A stretch of DNA of 64,000 bases from Bryobacterales bacterium (GCA_020847045.1 JADLCT010000039.1:1-64000); one strand, 5' to 3'. Shown: positions 9,318-18,589, counted from the first letter of the stretch. Notes: generated by a model not told the origin, from the letters alone. Translations and numbers: made by a program.

Positions 9318-11160
9318 ACCAGAAGCCAGCCCTCACCTCCGTGTAGTTCAGCACGCTCGGATTTCCTTTATTGATGGTGTAGGCGCCGCGCAGCGCGTCC
9401 ACGGTGAAGACGACCGAGGGCGGCAGCGAGTCCCACCGGAAACGCACGCCGGGACCGGTTTCCGCATAGTTCGCCCAGTATTGGCGTTTCGGGTCGGCCG
9501 TCAGGTTCGCGCTCCACGTCAGTTGCACCTGCAGGGAGCCGGGCCGGAAGGTGTATCCGCCGCGGTTCAGCGCATACACGAGAAAGCTGCGGTTGAAACG
9601 GTGCATGTAGACGCCGTCGCTATGATGCTCGAAGAACGCGCCCTTCTTGCGCGAGCCCATCAGGCTGCCCCAGCCTCGGCCGTAGGAGATGCCGCCGCGA
9701 TAGTCGGCGCGAACACGCGATGGGGCGTCCGCCCGGTTCAGATACGAGATGGCGTAACCCGCTTCGGCCCACGCCATCACGCCTTTATACGTCGAGGTGG
9801 CCACACCCACGCCGGGGATGATGGCGGTTTCAGAGAGATATTGCGGGTAGGGCGCGGTTCCGATGCCGACAGCGCCACGGGTGTCGCCGACAATGCGCGT
9901 GGAGACATACGGGCGCAGGGGGATCCGCCCCAGGCGGAACTCCAGCTTTGCCTGCCCGAAGGTGATGCCCGATTTCCATCGCGAACTGTAGTAGGGCAGC
10001 ATCCAAAAGGTGGCGCGCACCCGCGACTCTTCGCCGCGCAAGGCGAGCCAGGCGCGCCGGGCCTCGCTGGCCACCGTTTCATTGCCGCCGCGCCGCGCCA
10101 GGTCGAACCAGCGTGCGGCCTCGGCATCCTGCTTCAGCATGTTGTTCGTCCAGCCGAGCTTCAGCATCACCTCGGTGTCGAGCGGGTCCTCTTCATGCGC
10201 GGCCTGGAAGTAGCGCAGCGCATCCTTCATATAGCCCGCCTCGTAAGACTTCACGCCCATCTGCTTGGCGCTTTCGGCGGGCGCGGGCTGCGAAGAGGCG
10301 CCGCGGACGATCAGCCCGGTTTCGGGCGCGGCCATCAGCTTCCGCAACTCGCTTTCGCCCGCGTCCTTCCGGCCCATAGCCAGCAGCAGGTAGGCGAACT
10401 CGCGCCGCAATTCCTGATTCTCGGAATCCAGTTGGATCGCGCGCTCGAACTCGTAGACATAGGGATAGCGGGACGGCAGCAACTGGCGCGCCTTCTCCGC
10501 CGTCCGCGGTTCGGCCCCGCGGGAAGCCGCCAGCAGAGCGGCGTGAGCCTCTTCCGGCCTCTCCATCCACTGCAGCACGCGGCCCTGTTTCAGCAGCAGT
10601 TCGCGCTCGTCCGGGCGCAGCCTCCAGGCCGCTTCGTAGTGCTCCAGTGCCTGCGCGAAGTCGCTGCGCTGCTCGGCCAGGCCCGCCAGTTCGACATGCG
10701 CGCTGAAATTGGCCGGCTCGCGCTCCAGCGCCTGACGCCAGCGTTCCATCCCCTCGGCCAGCGGACGGTCGATGTTCTGAAACGCCTCCTCGGCCCCCAC
10801 GTCTCCCGTCTTGCGAACCCGGTCGAACACCTGGCGCGCCTGGCGCTGCTGGCCTGTTTCGAAGGCCAGGAACGCATACTCTTTCGCCACGTGCGTATCG
10901 GCCGGGTCGATACTCATCGCGGCGGCAAACTGGTCGCGCGCCCGCTCGTTCTCTCCTATCTTCAATAGGGCATAGGCCAGATCTTTGCGGACGTCCAGCC
11001 GACGGGGTGAAAGCGCCGCAGCTTTCTCGAAACATTCGATGGCTCTGACATAGTCCTTCTGCCGGAGCTGTCCGTACCCACGGTCGAGCAACTCATACAC
11101 GGGGTCGGTGGCAGCCCCCGCCAGCAAACAGAAGACGAATCCGAACGCAAATTTGCGCAT
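9301..11160 (-). CDS. TPR-repeat outer-membrane beta-barrel protein (exopolysaccharide-porin-like)
   Basis: 619 aa. The Sec signal (MRKFAFGFVFCLLAGAA) is followed by at least six tetratricopeptide-like helix pairs (for example VRAIECFEKAAALSPRRLD, FAQALEHYEAAWRLRPDER, MKDALRYFQAAHEEDPLDTE) to about residue 380. The last 230 residues are alternating aromatic beta strands (RVRATFWMLPYYSSRWKSG, VMAWAEAGYAISYL, LQVQLTWSANLTA, EVRAGFWYAITR) as in an outer-membrane barrel. TPR plus C-terminal barrel is the layout of PgaA, PelB and BcsC secretion porins, and also of the phage N4 receptor NfrA. Overlap with the glycosidase-like gene supports a polysaccharide-export or modification pair. No synthase is present in this window. 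Confidence 0.65.
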   Translation of the reverse strand: MRKFAFGFVFCLLAGAATDPVYELLDRGYGQLRQKDYVRAIECFEKAAALSPRRLDVRKDLAYALLKIGENERARDQFAAAMSIDPADTHVAKEYAFLAFETGQQRQARQVFDRVRKTGDVGAEEAFQNIDRPLAEGMERWRQALEREPANFSAHVELAGLAEQRSDFAQALEHYEAAWRLRPDERELLLKQGRVLQWMERPEEAHAALLAASRGAEPRTAEKARQLLPSRYPYVYEFERAIQLDSENQELRREFAYLLLAMGRKDAGESELRKLMAAPETGLIVRGASSQPAPAESAKQMGVKSYEAGYMKDALRYFQAAHEEDPLDTEVMLKLGWTNNMLKQDAEAARWFDLARRGGNETVASEARRAWLALRGEESRVRATFWMLPYYSSRWKSGITFGQAKLEFRLGRIPLRPYVSTRIVGDTRGAVGIGTAPYPQYLSETAIIPGVGVATSTYKGVMAWAEAGYAISYLNRADAPSRVRADYRGGISYGRGWGSLMGSRKKGAFFEHHSDGVYMHRFNRSFLVYALNRGGYTFRPGSLQVQLTWSANLTADPKRQYWANYAETGPGVRFRWDSLPPSVVFTVDALRGAYTINKGNPSVLNYTEVRAGFWYAITR

Positions 11161-11214
11161 ACCAACTCATCGGAGTAGTACGGGATCGTTTTGAGTTTTC
11201 TCGAAAAATAGTGG

Positions 11215-11907
11215 TTACCGGCGCGCCGGATCGGCCAGTCCCAACTCCTGGAAGCCTTTGGCGCGGAGCAGGCAGGAATCGCAATGGCCACAGGTGGCGC
11301 CGGAGGGCGTGGGATCGTAGCAACTCAGTGTAAGCGCATAATCCACGCCCAGTGCAAGCCCGCGTTCAATGATCCGCGCCTTGCTCATATGCAGGAGCGG
11401 CGCATGAATCCGGAGCCGGCGGCCGCCTTCAACCGCCGCTTTGGTGGCGAGGCTGGCCATGTTCTCGTACGCCGCGATGTACTCCGGGCGGCAATCCGGG
11501 TAGCCGCTGTAGTCGAGAGCGTTCACGCCCAGGAAAATGTCGAACGCCCCGAGCACTTCGGCGTAGGCCAGGGCAAACGACAGGAAGATGGTATTCCGGG
11601 CCGGAACGTAGGTGACCGGGATGCCGCCGCCGATCTCCTCCACGGCGTCGTGCTTGGGCACGGCGAGGTCACTGCTGGTCAACGCCGATCCGCCGAAGAC
11701 CCGCAGGTCGATGCCGGCCACGCGATGCGCAACGGCGCCCAGGGACCGGGCCACGCGGCGGGCCGCGCGCAACTCGGATGCATGGCGCTGCCCGTAGCGG
11801 AACGAAAGGGCGTGGCAGGCAAAGCCCTCGGCGCGCGCGATGGCCAGAACGGTGGCCGAATCGAGACCGCCGCTCAACAGCACCACCGCCGGATTCGAAT
11901 TGCTCAC
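11215..11907 (-). CDS. queC: 7-cyano-7-deazaguanine synthase
   Basis: 230 aa. Converts 7-carboxy-7-deazaguanine plus ammonia and ATP to preQ0 in queuosine biosynthesis; cytoplasmic. The PP-loop ATP motif SGGLDS is at residues 12-17 and the C-terminal zinc site is the four-cysteine cluster CYDPTP...CGHCDSC. GTG at 11907 is chosen because it gives the normal family length and the normal distance to the PP-loop; an AGGAG lies just upstream, although spacing is short. The frame stays open further upstream but that would run into the divergent isomerase gene. No other queuosine gene is in view. Confidence 0.95.
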   Translation of the reverse strand: MSNSNPAVVLLSGGLDSATVLAIARAEGFACHALSFRYGQRHASELRAARRVARSLGAVAHRVAGIDLRVFGGSALTSSDLAVPKHDAVEEIGGGIPVTYVPARNTIFLSFALAYAEVLGAFDIFLGVNALDYSGYPDCRPEYIAAYENMASLATKAAVEGGRRLRIHAPLLHMSKARIIERGLALGVDYALTLSCYDPTPSGATCGHCDSCLLRAKGFQELGLADPARR

Positions 11908-11989
11908 TTCTCCTAGTACAACATGCCCGGCGGCGGGCTCCGTGCACGGCCGCCCCCCCAGGAAGTAAGCTGATTGTGGTTTACCAACG

Positions 11990-12892
11990 ATGCAACGCCG
12001 TTCCTTTTTCCATACAGTGCTCGCCGCCGCGCCCACGCTCGCCGCCGCGCCGGCGTCCGCGCAAGGCAATCAGGCGAAGTTCCGCCTCCGCTACGGTCCT
12101 CATCCGGGCATGTTCCGGCATTCGGCCGGCGAGAACGTTCTCGACCAGATCCGTTTCGCAGCCTCGCAAGGCTTCACCGGCTGGGAGGACAACGGCGGCA
12201 ACAAGCGCCCCGTCGAAGAGCAGTCCAGAATTGGCGAGACACTGGCCAACCTCGGCATGAAAATGGGCGTATTTGTCTCCTGGGCCGATTTCAAGACGGG
12301 CGATTTCGTCACGCGAACCGACAAGGAGTTCCAGGACCGGCTGCGCGCCGAGATGCGCTCGGCCGTCGAGGCCGCCAAGCGTCTGGGCACACCCTGGACC
12401 ACGGTCGTGCCGAGCACGACGAACGACCGTCTCGATCCCGGCTATCAACTCGCGAACTGCGTCACGAATCTGAAGGTGATGGCCGAGATCTGCGAGCCGG
12501 CCGGTCTCATCATGGTGCTGGAACCGCTGAACTGGTACGCCAACCACCCCAGCCTCTACCTTCGGTCGGTGCCGCAGGCCTATGCCATCTGCAAGGCCGT
12601 CGGGTCAAAGAGTTGCAAGATTCTGGACGATCTGTATCATCAACAGATCGACGTTGGCAATCTGATTCCCAACATGGCCAAGGCGTGGGACGAGATAGCC
12701 TACATGCAGACGGGCGACAATCCCGGCCGCAAGGAGCCGGGCACGGGTGAAATCAACTACAAGAACATCTTCAAATGGCTCCACGAGAGGCGTTACGACG
12801 GCGTAATCGGAATGGAGCACGGCAATTCGAGGCCGGGCAAGGAAGGCGAGGAGGCCGTGATCGCCGCCTACCGCGCCTGTGACAGTTTCTAG
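11990..12892 (+). CDS. exported hydroxypyruvate-isomerase-like TIM-barrel protein
   Basis: 300 aa. [23 protein letters not shown] is a Tat-type signal, followed by the xylose-isomerase-like / AP-endonuclease-2 barrel. The second half carries the family's metal and substrate residues: [16 protein letters not shown] (Glu), [15 protein letters not shown] (Asp and His), and [25 protein letters not shown] near the end. The closest familiar group is hydroxypyruvate isomerase (Hyi). It is followed after 21 bp by a Gfo/Idh/MocA oxidoreductase, a pairing typical of sugar or inositol catabolism. Upstream there is a C7 tract at about 11953-11959 and no clear Shine-Dalgarno sequence. The signal peptide means the reaction, if any, is extracytoplasmic. 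Confidence 0.82.
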   Translation: MQRRSFFHTVLAAAPTLAAAPASAQGNQAKFRLRYGPHPGMFRHSAGENVLDQIRFAASQGFTGWEDNGGNKRPVEEQSRIGETLANLGMKMGVFVSWADFKTGDFVTRTDKEFQDRLRAEMRSAVEAAKRLGTPWTTVVPSTTNDRLDPGYQLANCVTNLKVMAEICEPAGLIMVLEPLNWYANHPSLYLRSVPQAYAICKAVGSKSCKILDDLYHQQIDVGNLIPNMAKAWDEIAYMQTGDNPGRKEPGTGEINYKNIFKWLHERRYDGVIGMEHGNSRPGKEGEEAVIAAYRACDSF

Positions 12893-12913
12893 TTTCAGAG
12901 TGAGGAATCGGAC

Positions 12914-14257
12914 ATGGATCGACGGAACTTTCTGCATTCGGGCGCGGCCGGCGCATGGTCGTTGAGCGCCGCGCAGGCCTTCGCCGCGGGCGAGAACAAG
13001 CGGGTGGGCCTGATTGGTTCGGGCTGGTACGGCAAGGCGGACCTTCTGCGCCTCATCCAGGTGGCGCCGGTGGAGGTGGTGTCGCTCTGCGACGTGGACA
13101 AGAAGATGGTGGAGGAGGCGGCCGAACTGGTTTCCACGCGGCAGCGGTCGAAGAAAAAGCCGCGCACCTTTCACGACTATCGCGAGATGCTGAAGCAGAA
13201 AGATCTCGACATCGTCCTCATCGCCACCCCGGACCACTGGCACGCTCTGCCGATGATCGAGGCGTGCAAGGCCGGCGTGGACATCTATGTGCAGAAGCCC
13301 ATCAGCGTGGACGTTGTGGAAGGCCAGGCCATGGTGGCCGCCGCCCGCAAGTACGGCCGCGTGGTGCAGGTGGGCACGCAGCGCCGGAGCACGCCGCACC
13401 TGATCGAGGCGCGGGACCGCATCATCAAGGAAGGCAAGCTGGGCAATATCGCCTACGTGGAAATCTGCTGCTATTACCACATGCGGGCCACGGCGAACCC
13501 TCCCGACACGGCGCCGCCGCCCAACCTGGACTACGAGTTCTGGACCGGTCCGGCGCCCATGCGTCCGTACAACGACCTGTGCCATCCGCGCCGCTGGCGG
13601 GCCTTCATGGAGTACGGAAACGGCATCGTCGGCGACATGTGCGTGCACATGCTGGACATGACGCGCTGGATGATGGACCTGGGCTGGCCGTTGAGCATCT
13701 CTTCCTCGGGCGGAATTTTGGTGGACAAGAAGAGCAAGGCCAACATCAGTGACACGCAGGAGGCCACGTTCGACTTTGGCGGTACGAAGGTGGTATGGAC
13801 GCACCGCTCGTGGGGACACCCGCCGGACCCGAAGTATCCCTGGGCGGCCACGTTCTATGGCGACAAGGGGACTCTCAAGGCCGGTGTGATGAGCTACGAC
13901 TACATCCCCATGTCCAAGAGCGAACAACCCATTCACAAGGACGTGGCCTACGAGCTCGACCAGTATCCCGAGGACCGCACCGAGAAGGATCTGGAGCGGC
14001 ATGTGGCGCCCGCCATCCGCGGCCACATGGTGGACTTGCTGAAGAACATCGCCTCACGCGGTAAGCCGGTGGCCGATATCGAACAGGGACACATCTCCAC
14101 GGCATCCTGCATCCTGGCCAATCTCTCCATGCAGTTGGGACGCACGTTGCGATGGGATCCTGTGCGCCACCAAGTGACCGGTGACGCCGAAGCCACCCGC
14201 CTGCTGCGCCGCGCCTACCGCAAGCCGTGGACACACCCGGAGCCATCAAAAGTGTAG
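12914..14257 (+). CDS. exported Gfo/Idh/MocA-family oxidoreductase
   Basis: 447 aa. Tat-like signal MDRRNFLHSGAAGAWSLSAAQAFA, then an NAD(P)-binding Rossmann domain (VGLIGSGWYGKADLL, ATPDHWHALPMIEACKAG) and the YVQKPIS motif, the counterpart of the family's EKP motif with Gln in place of Glu. The C-terminal half holds the GFO_IDH_MocA C domain (GDMCVHMLDMTRWMMDLGWP, HRSWGHPPDPKYPW). Tat export fits a protein that folds with a tightly bound cofactor in the cytoplasm. A Shine-Dalgarno (GTGAGGA) sits before the ATG. With the isomerase 21 bp upstream it forms a two-gene unit; a shared sugar substrate is inferred, not shown. Confidence 0.88.
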   Translation: MDRRNFLHSGAAGAWSLSAAQAFAAGENKRVGLIGSGWYGKADLLRLIQVAPVEVVSLCDVDKKMVEEAAELVSTRQRSKKKPRTFHDYREMLKQKDLDIVLIATPDHWHALPMIEACKAGVDIYVQKPISVDVVEGQAMVAAARKYGRVVQVGTQRRSTPHLIEARDRIIKEGKLGNIAYVEICCYYHMRATANPPDTAPPPNLDYEFWTGPAPMRPYNDLCHPRRWRAFMEYGNGIVGDMCVHMLDMTRWMMDLGWPLSISSSGGILVDKKSKANISDTQEATFDFGGTKVVWTHRSWGHPPDPKYPWAATFYGDKGTLKAGVMSYDYIPMSKSEQPIHKDVAYELDQYPEDRTEKDLERHVAPAIRGHMVDLLKNIASRGKPVADIEQGHISTASCILANLSMQLGRTLRWDPVRHQVTGDAEATRLLRRAYRKPWTHPEPSKV

Positions 14258-14294
14258 CGCGGCGTTCGTACGGCCGGCGCCCTTCTTTCGCGGC

Positions 14295-15647
14295 TCACGC
14301 TTCCCCTCCCTCATGCTTCTGATGAGAGGGCAGGGGCCAGCGCGCGCGGACGAAAGCCTCCGCCTCGCCCGGTGTGGAGAGTTCACCCTCGAGTTGCGCC
14401 GTCTCCACGGCGGTGAGGATCTCGCGGAACAGCGGACCGCGCGGGTAGCCAAGGGCGATCAATCCCTCGCCCGTGATCAGACGAGGAGGACGCAGCACCT
14501 CGGGCGGTGTTTCGTCGAGCCGGCGGCGGGCGAACTGGTAGTTGTCCAGGTGTCCGTGGGAGCCGAGGCAGTCGGCGCGATGCAGCGCGAGGTGTTCATC
14601 AAACCGGGGAAGGCGCAGGAAGCGCTTGAGCGTGGACTCCTTCATGCGGTGGATGTCGCCGAAGCGCATGTGGTTGGCGATGAGAGCCAGGATCTGTTCC
14701 GCACTGTCATTCGGAAATCGCAAACGGGCAAGGAGCGGGCGGGCCATGTCGAGTCCGGCCTCCACATGGCCATTGAAGCGGATGCGATCTGATACGGAAA
14801 AGGTGGATGGTTTGCCGATGTCGTGGAGGAGCGCGCCCCAGGCGAGCGTGGGCGAGGGGTTGGCGGGCAGGTGGCTGAGCATGAGGAGCGTGTGCGTCCA
14901 GACGTCTCCTTCGGGGTGATACTCGGGTGGTTGCGCGACACCCTGGAGGCGCTGAACCTCGGGCAGGACGACGGCCAGCAGTCCCGTTGCGCCGAGCAGG
15001 CGCAGTCCCTCGGCGGGGTTGGGCTGGGTGAGGATCCGCGTGAGCTCGTCGCGGACGCGCTCGGCGGCGATGTAAACCAGCGACGGAGCTTCCAGACGCA
15101 TGGCGGCGAGCGTTTCCGCTTCAATCGAGAAGCCCAGGCGGGCGGCGAACCGGACGGCGCGGAGAAGGCGCAGGTGATCCTCCTGGAACCTGGCGCGCGG
15201 CGCGCCGACGCAGCGGATGAGGCGGTGCGCCAGGTCGTCGCGGCCGTGAAAAAAATCCAGGAATTGGCCGGGTGGTGGCGGCGCGAGAGGATCCAGGAAG
15301 ATGGCATTGATGGTGAAATCGCGTCTCTGGGCATCCAGACGGGGATCGGTGACCAGGGAGACGTGGGACGGGTGGCGGCCGTCCGTGTAGGGGCCTTCCG
15401 TGCGAAACGTGGCGGCCTCGACGGAAGAGCCGGGCTCCTTGACCAGCACGACGCCAAAATGGGCGCCGACCAGATCGGAGTGTGGGAACAGGGCCGTGAT
15501 CTCGGCTGGCGTGGCCGAGGTGGCGATGTCGAAATCCTTGGGCGGCAGGGACAGCAGGAGATCGCGCACGCAGCCGCCGACGAAAAAGGCCTGGTGGCCG
15601 TGGCGGCGGAGCGTGGAGAGGACGCGTAGGGCGAGATCCTCGTTCAT
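14295..15647 (-). CDS. CCA-adding-type tRNA nucleotidyltransferase with HD domain
   Basis: 450 aa. Class II polymerase beta-like nucleotidyltransferase head: GGCVRD at 24-29 and the catalytic DFD at 38-40, then RRDFTINAI and the RNA/nucleotide-binding segment ARFQEDHLRLLRAVRFAARLGF. The second half has an HD phosphohydrolase-like domain (WGALLHDIGKP, GHVEAGLDMA, ANHMRFGD), the layout of CCA-adding enzymes with 2'-phosphatase or phosphodiesterase activity. Poly(A) polymerase and A- or CC-adding variants share the head, so the exact activity is uncertain. The gene converges with the Gfo/Idh/MocA gene and diverges from the permease; no operon partners. Confidence 0.88.
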   Translation of the reverse strand: MNEDLALRVLSTLRRHGHQAFFVGGCVRDLLLSLPPKDFDIATSATPAEITALFPHSDLVGAHFGVVLVKEPGSSVEAATFRTEGPYTDGRHPSHVSLVTDPRLDAQRRDFTINAIFLDPLAPPPPGQFLDFFHGRDDLAHRLIRCVGAPRARFQEDHLRLLRAVRFAARLGFSIEAETLAAMRLEAPSLVYIAAERVRDELTRILTQPNPAEGLRLLGATGLLAVVLPEVQRLQGVAQPPEYHPEGDVWTHTLLMLSHLPANPSPTLAWGALLHDIGKPSTFSVSDRIRFNGHVEAGLDMARPLLARLRFPNDSAEQILALIANHMRFGDIHRMKESTLKRFLRLPRFDEHLALHRADCLGSHGHLDNYQFARRRLDETPPEVLRPPRLITGEGLIALGYPRGPLFREILTAVETAQLEGELSTPGEAEAFVRARWPLPSHQKHEGGEA

Positions 15648-15694
15648 AGGGCGACTGGAGTAGACTTGATTATTGTCGGTCCCGAACCGGCATT

Positions 15695-17938
15695 ATGTCG
15701 ACGCAAGATTCGTCATCCTCCTCTTCCCCCCTTCCTTTTAGTAGTTCGACGGCAAAGGTTGTGGTTGCCACCACGGTCGCCCTCTCCTTCATTTCATTTT
15801 GGCGCGGAGCGGCGATCGTGCTCAGCGATCTGGCGTCGACCATGTTCTATATCGGCGGCATCACGGAGCAGGCCGTGGGAAAAAGCGCACCGTGGCTTGT
15901 GCTCGCCGTGATGGTGTTCAGCTTCGCCGTGCGCAGCATCTATTTGGAAAGCTGCTCCATGTTCGTGCGGGGCGGCGTGTATGTGGTGGTGCGGGACGCG
16001 ATGGGGCCATTCATGGCCAAGCTGAGCGTGTCGGCGCTGGTGGTGGATTATGTGCTGACAGGACCTATCAGCTCGGTCAGCGCCGGACAGTATCTGGGCC
16101 ACTTGATCAACGAGCTGGCCGCGCTGACGAACGTGAAGTTCCACCTGGACCCGCCCACGTTCGCGGTGTTTTTCGGGCTTGTGGTGACGGGCTATTTCTG
16201 GTGGGAGAACACGAAAGGGATCCACGAGAGCTCGGGCAAGGCGCTCCGGATCATGCAGATCACCACCGTGATGGTGGGGACCTTGCTGGTGTGGTGTCCG
16301 CTCACATTGCTGCTGCGGGGCGGGGCGGAACTGCCACCGGCGCCAACCATTGAGAACCTGCGCTTCACCAAGGAGTCACTCGGATGGCTGGACGGTACGG
16401 TCTGGCCGACGATTGGAGCCGTGGGCGTGTTGATCGCCTTCGGCCACTCGCTGCTGGCGATGAGCGGATTTGAAACGCTGGCGCAGGTCTACCGTGAGAT
16501 CGGCTATCCGAAGCTGAAGAACCTGAAGGTGACGGCGAACATCGTGTGCGTGTATGCGATGCTCTCCACCGGACTCATCAGCCTCTTCGCCGTGATGATC
16601 ATTCCGGACGCGGTGCGGCCACAGTACTACGACAACCTGATTGGCGGTTTATCCATGAGTCTGGCCGGACCGTACATGCTGAAGCTGGCCTTCCACATCT
16701 TCGTTGTGATGGTGGGCGTGCTGATCCTTTCGGGAGCCGTGAATACTTCGATCATCGGCGCCAATGGCGTATTGAACCGTGTGGCCGAAGACGGCGTTCT
16801 CCTGGACTGGTTCCGGAAGCCGCACAAACGGTTCGGAACGACCTTCCGGATTGTGAACCTGATCACCATCGCACAGGTGTTGACGATTCTCGGCAGCCGG
16901 GGCGACGTGCTGCTGCTGGGCGAAGCGTATGCGTTTGGCGTGGTGTGGAGCTTTTTCCTGAAGGGCCTCGGCGTGCTGGCGCTGCGGTTTCAAAGGAGCG
17001 ATCAGGAATACAGGGTTCCTTTGAATCTCCGTGTGGGGCGGCACGAACTGCCGCTTGGTTTGGGGACGGCCGTGCTGGCGCTGTTTTTCGTGGCCATCGC
17101 GAACCTGCTGACCAAGCAGGTGGCGACCATCTATGGCGTGTCATTCACGCTGCTGCTGTTCACGGTCTTCCTGGTGTCGGAGAAGGTAAACCGCCGTAAG
17201 CAGGGACGCCTGGCGGAGAAGACCACCGAGGAGTTCAACCTGGAATACCAGCCGGAGGCGGCGCGTGAAACCTTGCAGTCGCGGCCAGGGTGCGTGCTGG
17301 TGGCGGTGCGCGACTACAGCCGGATGTTCCATTTGCGCAAGGTGCTGGAAAAGACGAACATGCGGCGGCACGACATTGTCGTCATGACCGTGCGGAACGT
17401 GACGACCGCGGGCGGGGAGTATGATCTGCATGAGTCCCAGTTGTTCACTACGTATGAGAAGGAGTTGTTCAGCCACGTGGTGGCGCTGGCCGAGAAGGAA
17501 GGGAAACACGTGGAACTTCTGACGGTGCCGGCGGTGGACCCGTTCGTGGCGATGGTGCAGACGGCGACGAATTTGCAGGCGTCGCGATTGGTTACAGGCG
17601 TGTCGGCGCGAATGTCGGGCGAAGAGCTGGCGCACCGCATCGGGAGAGCGTGGGAGAGCATGCCGGAACCCCGTCATGCTTTTTCACTGGAGGTGATCGA
17701 CCCCGACCGCCCCTCGACTTATGTGAACCTGGGACCTCATCCGCCCCGGCTATGGCCCGAGGACCTGGACCGCCTGCATGAGCTGTGGCTCAAGCTGACG
17801 GGAGACCAGCGGTTGGGCTCGAAGTTGCATCACCGGGACGTGGTCGGCGTTGCCTTGCAACGGCTGGAACGGGACCTCTCCGGCGCGGAGCGGGAAGAGG
17901 TTCTTCGAGACGTGATGAACGAACTGCAGAAAAATTAG
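15695..17938 (+). CDS. APC-family permease with soluble C-terminal USP-like domain
   Basis: 747 aa. About twelve hydrophobic segments from residue 25 to 490 with APC-type features (LSFISFWRGAAIVLSDLAS, FGHSLLAMSGFETLAQVYREIGYPKLKNLK, GAVNTSIIGANGVLNRVAEDG). The remaining 250 residues are soluble: GCVLVAVRDYSRMFHLRKVLE and LQASRLVTGVSARMSGEELAHRIGRAW resemble the two halves of a universal-stress-protein fold, followed by a short helical tail. Substrate probably an amino acid or polyamine; the tail may sense nucleotide or energy state. The last 4 nt overlap the end of the convergent zinc-ribbon gene. Transporter assignment is firm, substrate is not. Confidence 0.85.
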   Translation: MSTQDSSSSSSPLPFSSSTAKVVVATTVALSFISFWRGAAIVLSDLASTMFYIGGITEQAVGKSAPWLVLAVMVFSFAVRSIYLESCSMFVRGGVYVVVRDAMGPFMAKLSVSALVVDYVLTGPISSVSAGQYLGHLINELAALTNVKFHLDPPTFAVFFGLVVTGYFWWENTKGIHESSGKALRIMQITTVMVGTLLVWCPLTLLLRGGAELPPAPTIENLRFTKESLGWLDGTVWPTIGAVGVLIAFGHSLLAMSGFETLAQVYREIGYPKLKNLKVTANIVCVYAMLSTGLISLFAVMIIPDAVRPQYYDNLIGGLSMSLAGPYMLKLAFHIFVVMVGVLILSGAVNTSIIGANGVLNRVAEDGVLLDWFRKPHKRFGTTFRIVNLITIAQVLTILGSRGDVLLLGEAYAFGVVWSFFLKGLGVLALRFQRSDQEYRVPLNLRVGRHELPLGLGTAVLALFFVAIANLLTKQVATIYGVSFTLLLFTVFLVSEKVNRRKQGRLAEKTTEEFNLEYQPEAARETLQSRPGCVLVAVRDYSRMFHLRKVLEKTNMRRHDIVVMTVRNVTTAGGEYDLHESQLFTTYEKELFSHVVALAEKEGKHVELLTVPAVDPFVAMVQTATNLQASRLVTGVSARMSGEELAHRIGRAWESMPEPRHAFSLEVIDPDRPSTYVNLGPHPPRLWPEDLDRLHELWLKLTGDQRLGSKLHHRDVVGVALQRLERDLSGAEREEVLRDVMNELQKN

Positions 17939-18177
17939 GATTCGGGAGTGCCGCCGGGAGCGGCCTTGCCGAGGACCTCGTTGAACAGCGCGGCCTTTTT
18001 CAAATCCTTCTTGGAGGGCGGGGCGATTTCGCGGCGGTAGTCGTGCTCGCTATAGCAGGACTTGCAGCGCACCTTGGCGGCCTCGCCATTGAGAAGCGAA
18101 ACGATGGAATGGTTCGTGATGCGCTTGCACTTCACGCAAAAATCGTCGATGTCGTCGCCGAGGCGGAGTTCAGCCAT
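17935..18177 (-). CDS. small zinc-ribbon-like protein
   Basis: 80 aa, cytoplasmic. Two Cys pairs, CVKC (14-17) and CKSC (38-41), separated by about 20 residues, fit a zinc ribbon; the rest is charged (PPSKKDLKKAALFNEVLGK). I do not recognise a named family. A TATAAT lies 21 bp upstream of the ATG, supporting real expression. It converges on the permease with a 4-nt overlap. Could be a nucleic-acid-binding or regulatory protein; no function is claimed. Confidence 0.65.
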   Translation of the reverse strand: MAELRLGDDIDDFCVKCKRITNHSIVSLLNGEAAKVRCKSCYSEHDYRREIAPPSKKDLKKAALFNEVLGKAAPGGTPES

Positions 18178-18197
18178 GGGGTGCCCGTGAACTTCAA

Positions 18198-18203
18198 ATT
18201 ATA
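18198..18203 (-). promoter_or_regulatory. -10 box of the zinc-ribbon gene
   Basis: Consensus TATAAT on the minus strand, 20 bp before the ATG at 18177. No convincing -35 at 16-18 bp, so the message would have a short leader and may need an activator or an extended -10. Confidence 0.35.
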
Positions 18204-18327
18204 TCGAATCAAGGTTTGAGGGAAACGGCAATCGTGAGAGCCGCCGTGGGTGGGATCCCGGCGAATCAACAGGCTAGATGTGGGGCGGACAAGAAAGAAG
18301 CAGGTGCTGAAGCAGGAATCCGGCTGC

Positions 18328-18333
18328 TATACT
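18328..18333 (+). promoter_or_regulatory. -10 box of the tRNA gene
   Basis: TATACT nine bases before the mature 5' end of the tRNA. The -35 region is weak. Confidence 0.4.
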
Positions 18334-18342
18334 GGAGAAGAT

Positions 18343-18420
18343 CGGGCCGTGGCGCAGCCTGGCTAGCGCGCTTGCTTGGGGTGCAAGAGGTCGCGAGTTC
18401 AAATCTCGCCGGCCCGACCA
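18343..18420 (+). tRNA. tRNA-Pro (anticodon GGG)
   Basis: Cloverleaf readable by eye: acceptor CGGGCCG pairs with CGGCCCG; D arm GCGC...GCGC; anticodon stem CTTGC/GCAAG with loop TTGGGGT giving anticodon GGG; T loop GTTCAAATC; discriminator A and an encoded CCA at 18418-18420. It decodes CCC/CCU proline codons. An orphan gene and a truncated nucleotidyltransferase follow downstream. Confidence 0.96.
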
Positions 18421-18589
18421 AACTTCTCAAAGAATTACAGACCCCACGGCTCTCCGCCAAAAACGGGGGCAGCCCCAATCCCAACCAAACAGTTAAGCAC
18501 AGAGCACCTGCACGCGTAGCCGGTAGTTTTCGAAGTTACGGCGAGACCATGTTGGTGGCAGGGTTTGCAGTTGGGGACCATCGAAATCA

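Noticed and set aside
8911-10968. A 685-codon plus-strand frame spanning two minus-strand genes
   Set aside because: It runs across the junction of two well-supported opposite-strand genes and shows no protein-family pattern.
11953-11959. C7 tract upstream of the isomerase gene as a phase-variable element
   Set aside because: No consensus -35/-10 pair flanks it and it is not in the coding frame, so a switch role has no support.
11908-12069. Longer N-terminus for queC
   Set aside because: It would overlap the start of the divergent isomerase gene and add 54 residues not present in QueC proteins; GTG 11907 gives the normal length.
18421-18589. Attachment-site repeat of the tRNA-Pro 3' end
   Set aside because: I looked for a second copy of the T-arm/acceptor sequence in the next 1.3 kb and did not find one; no integrase gene is present.
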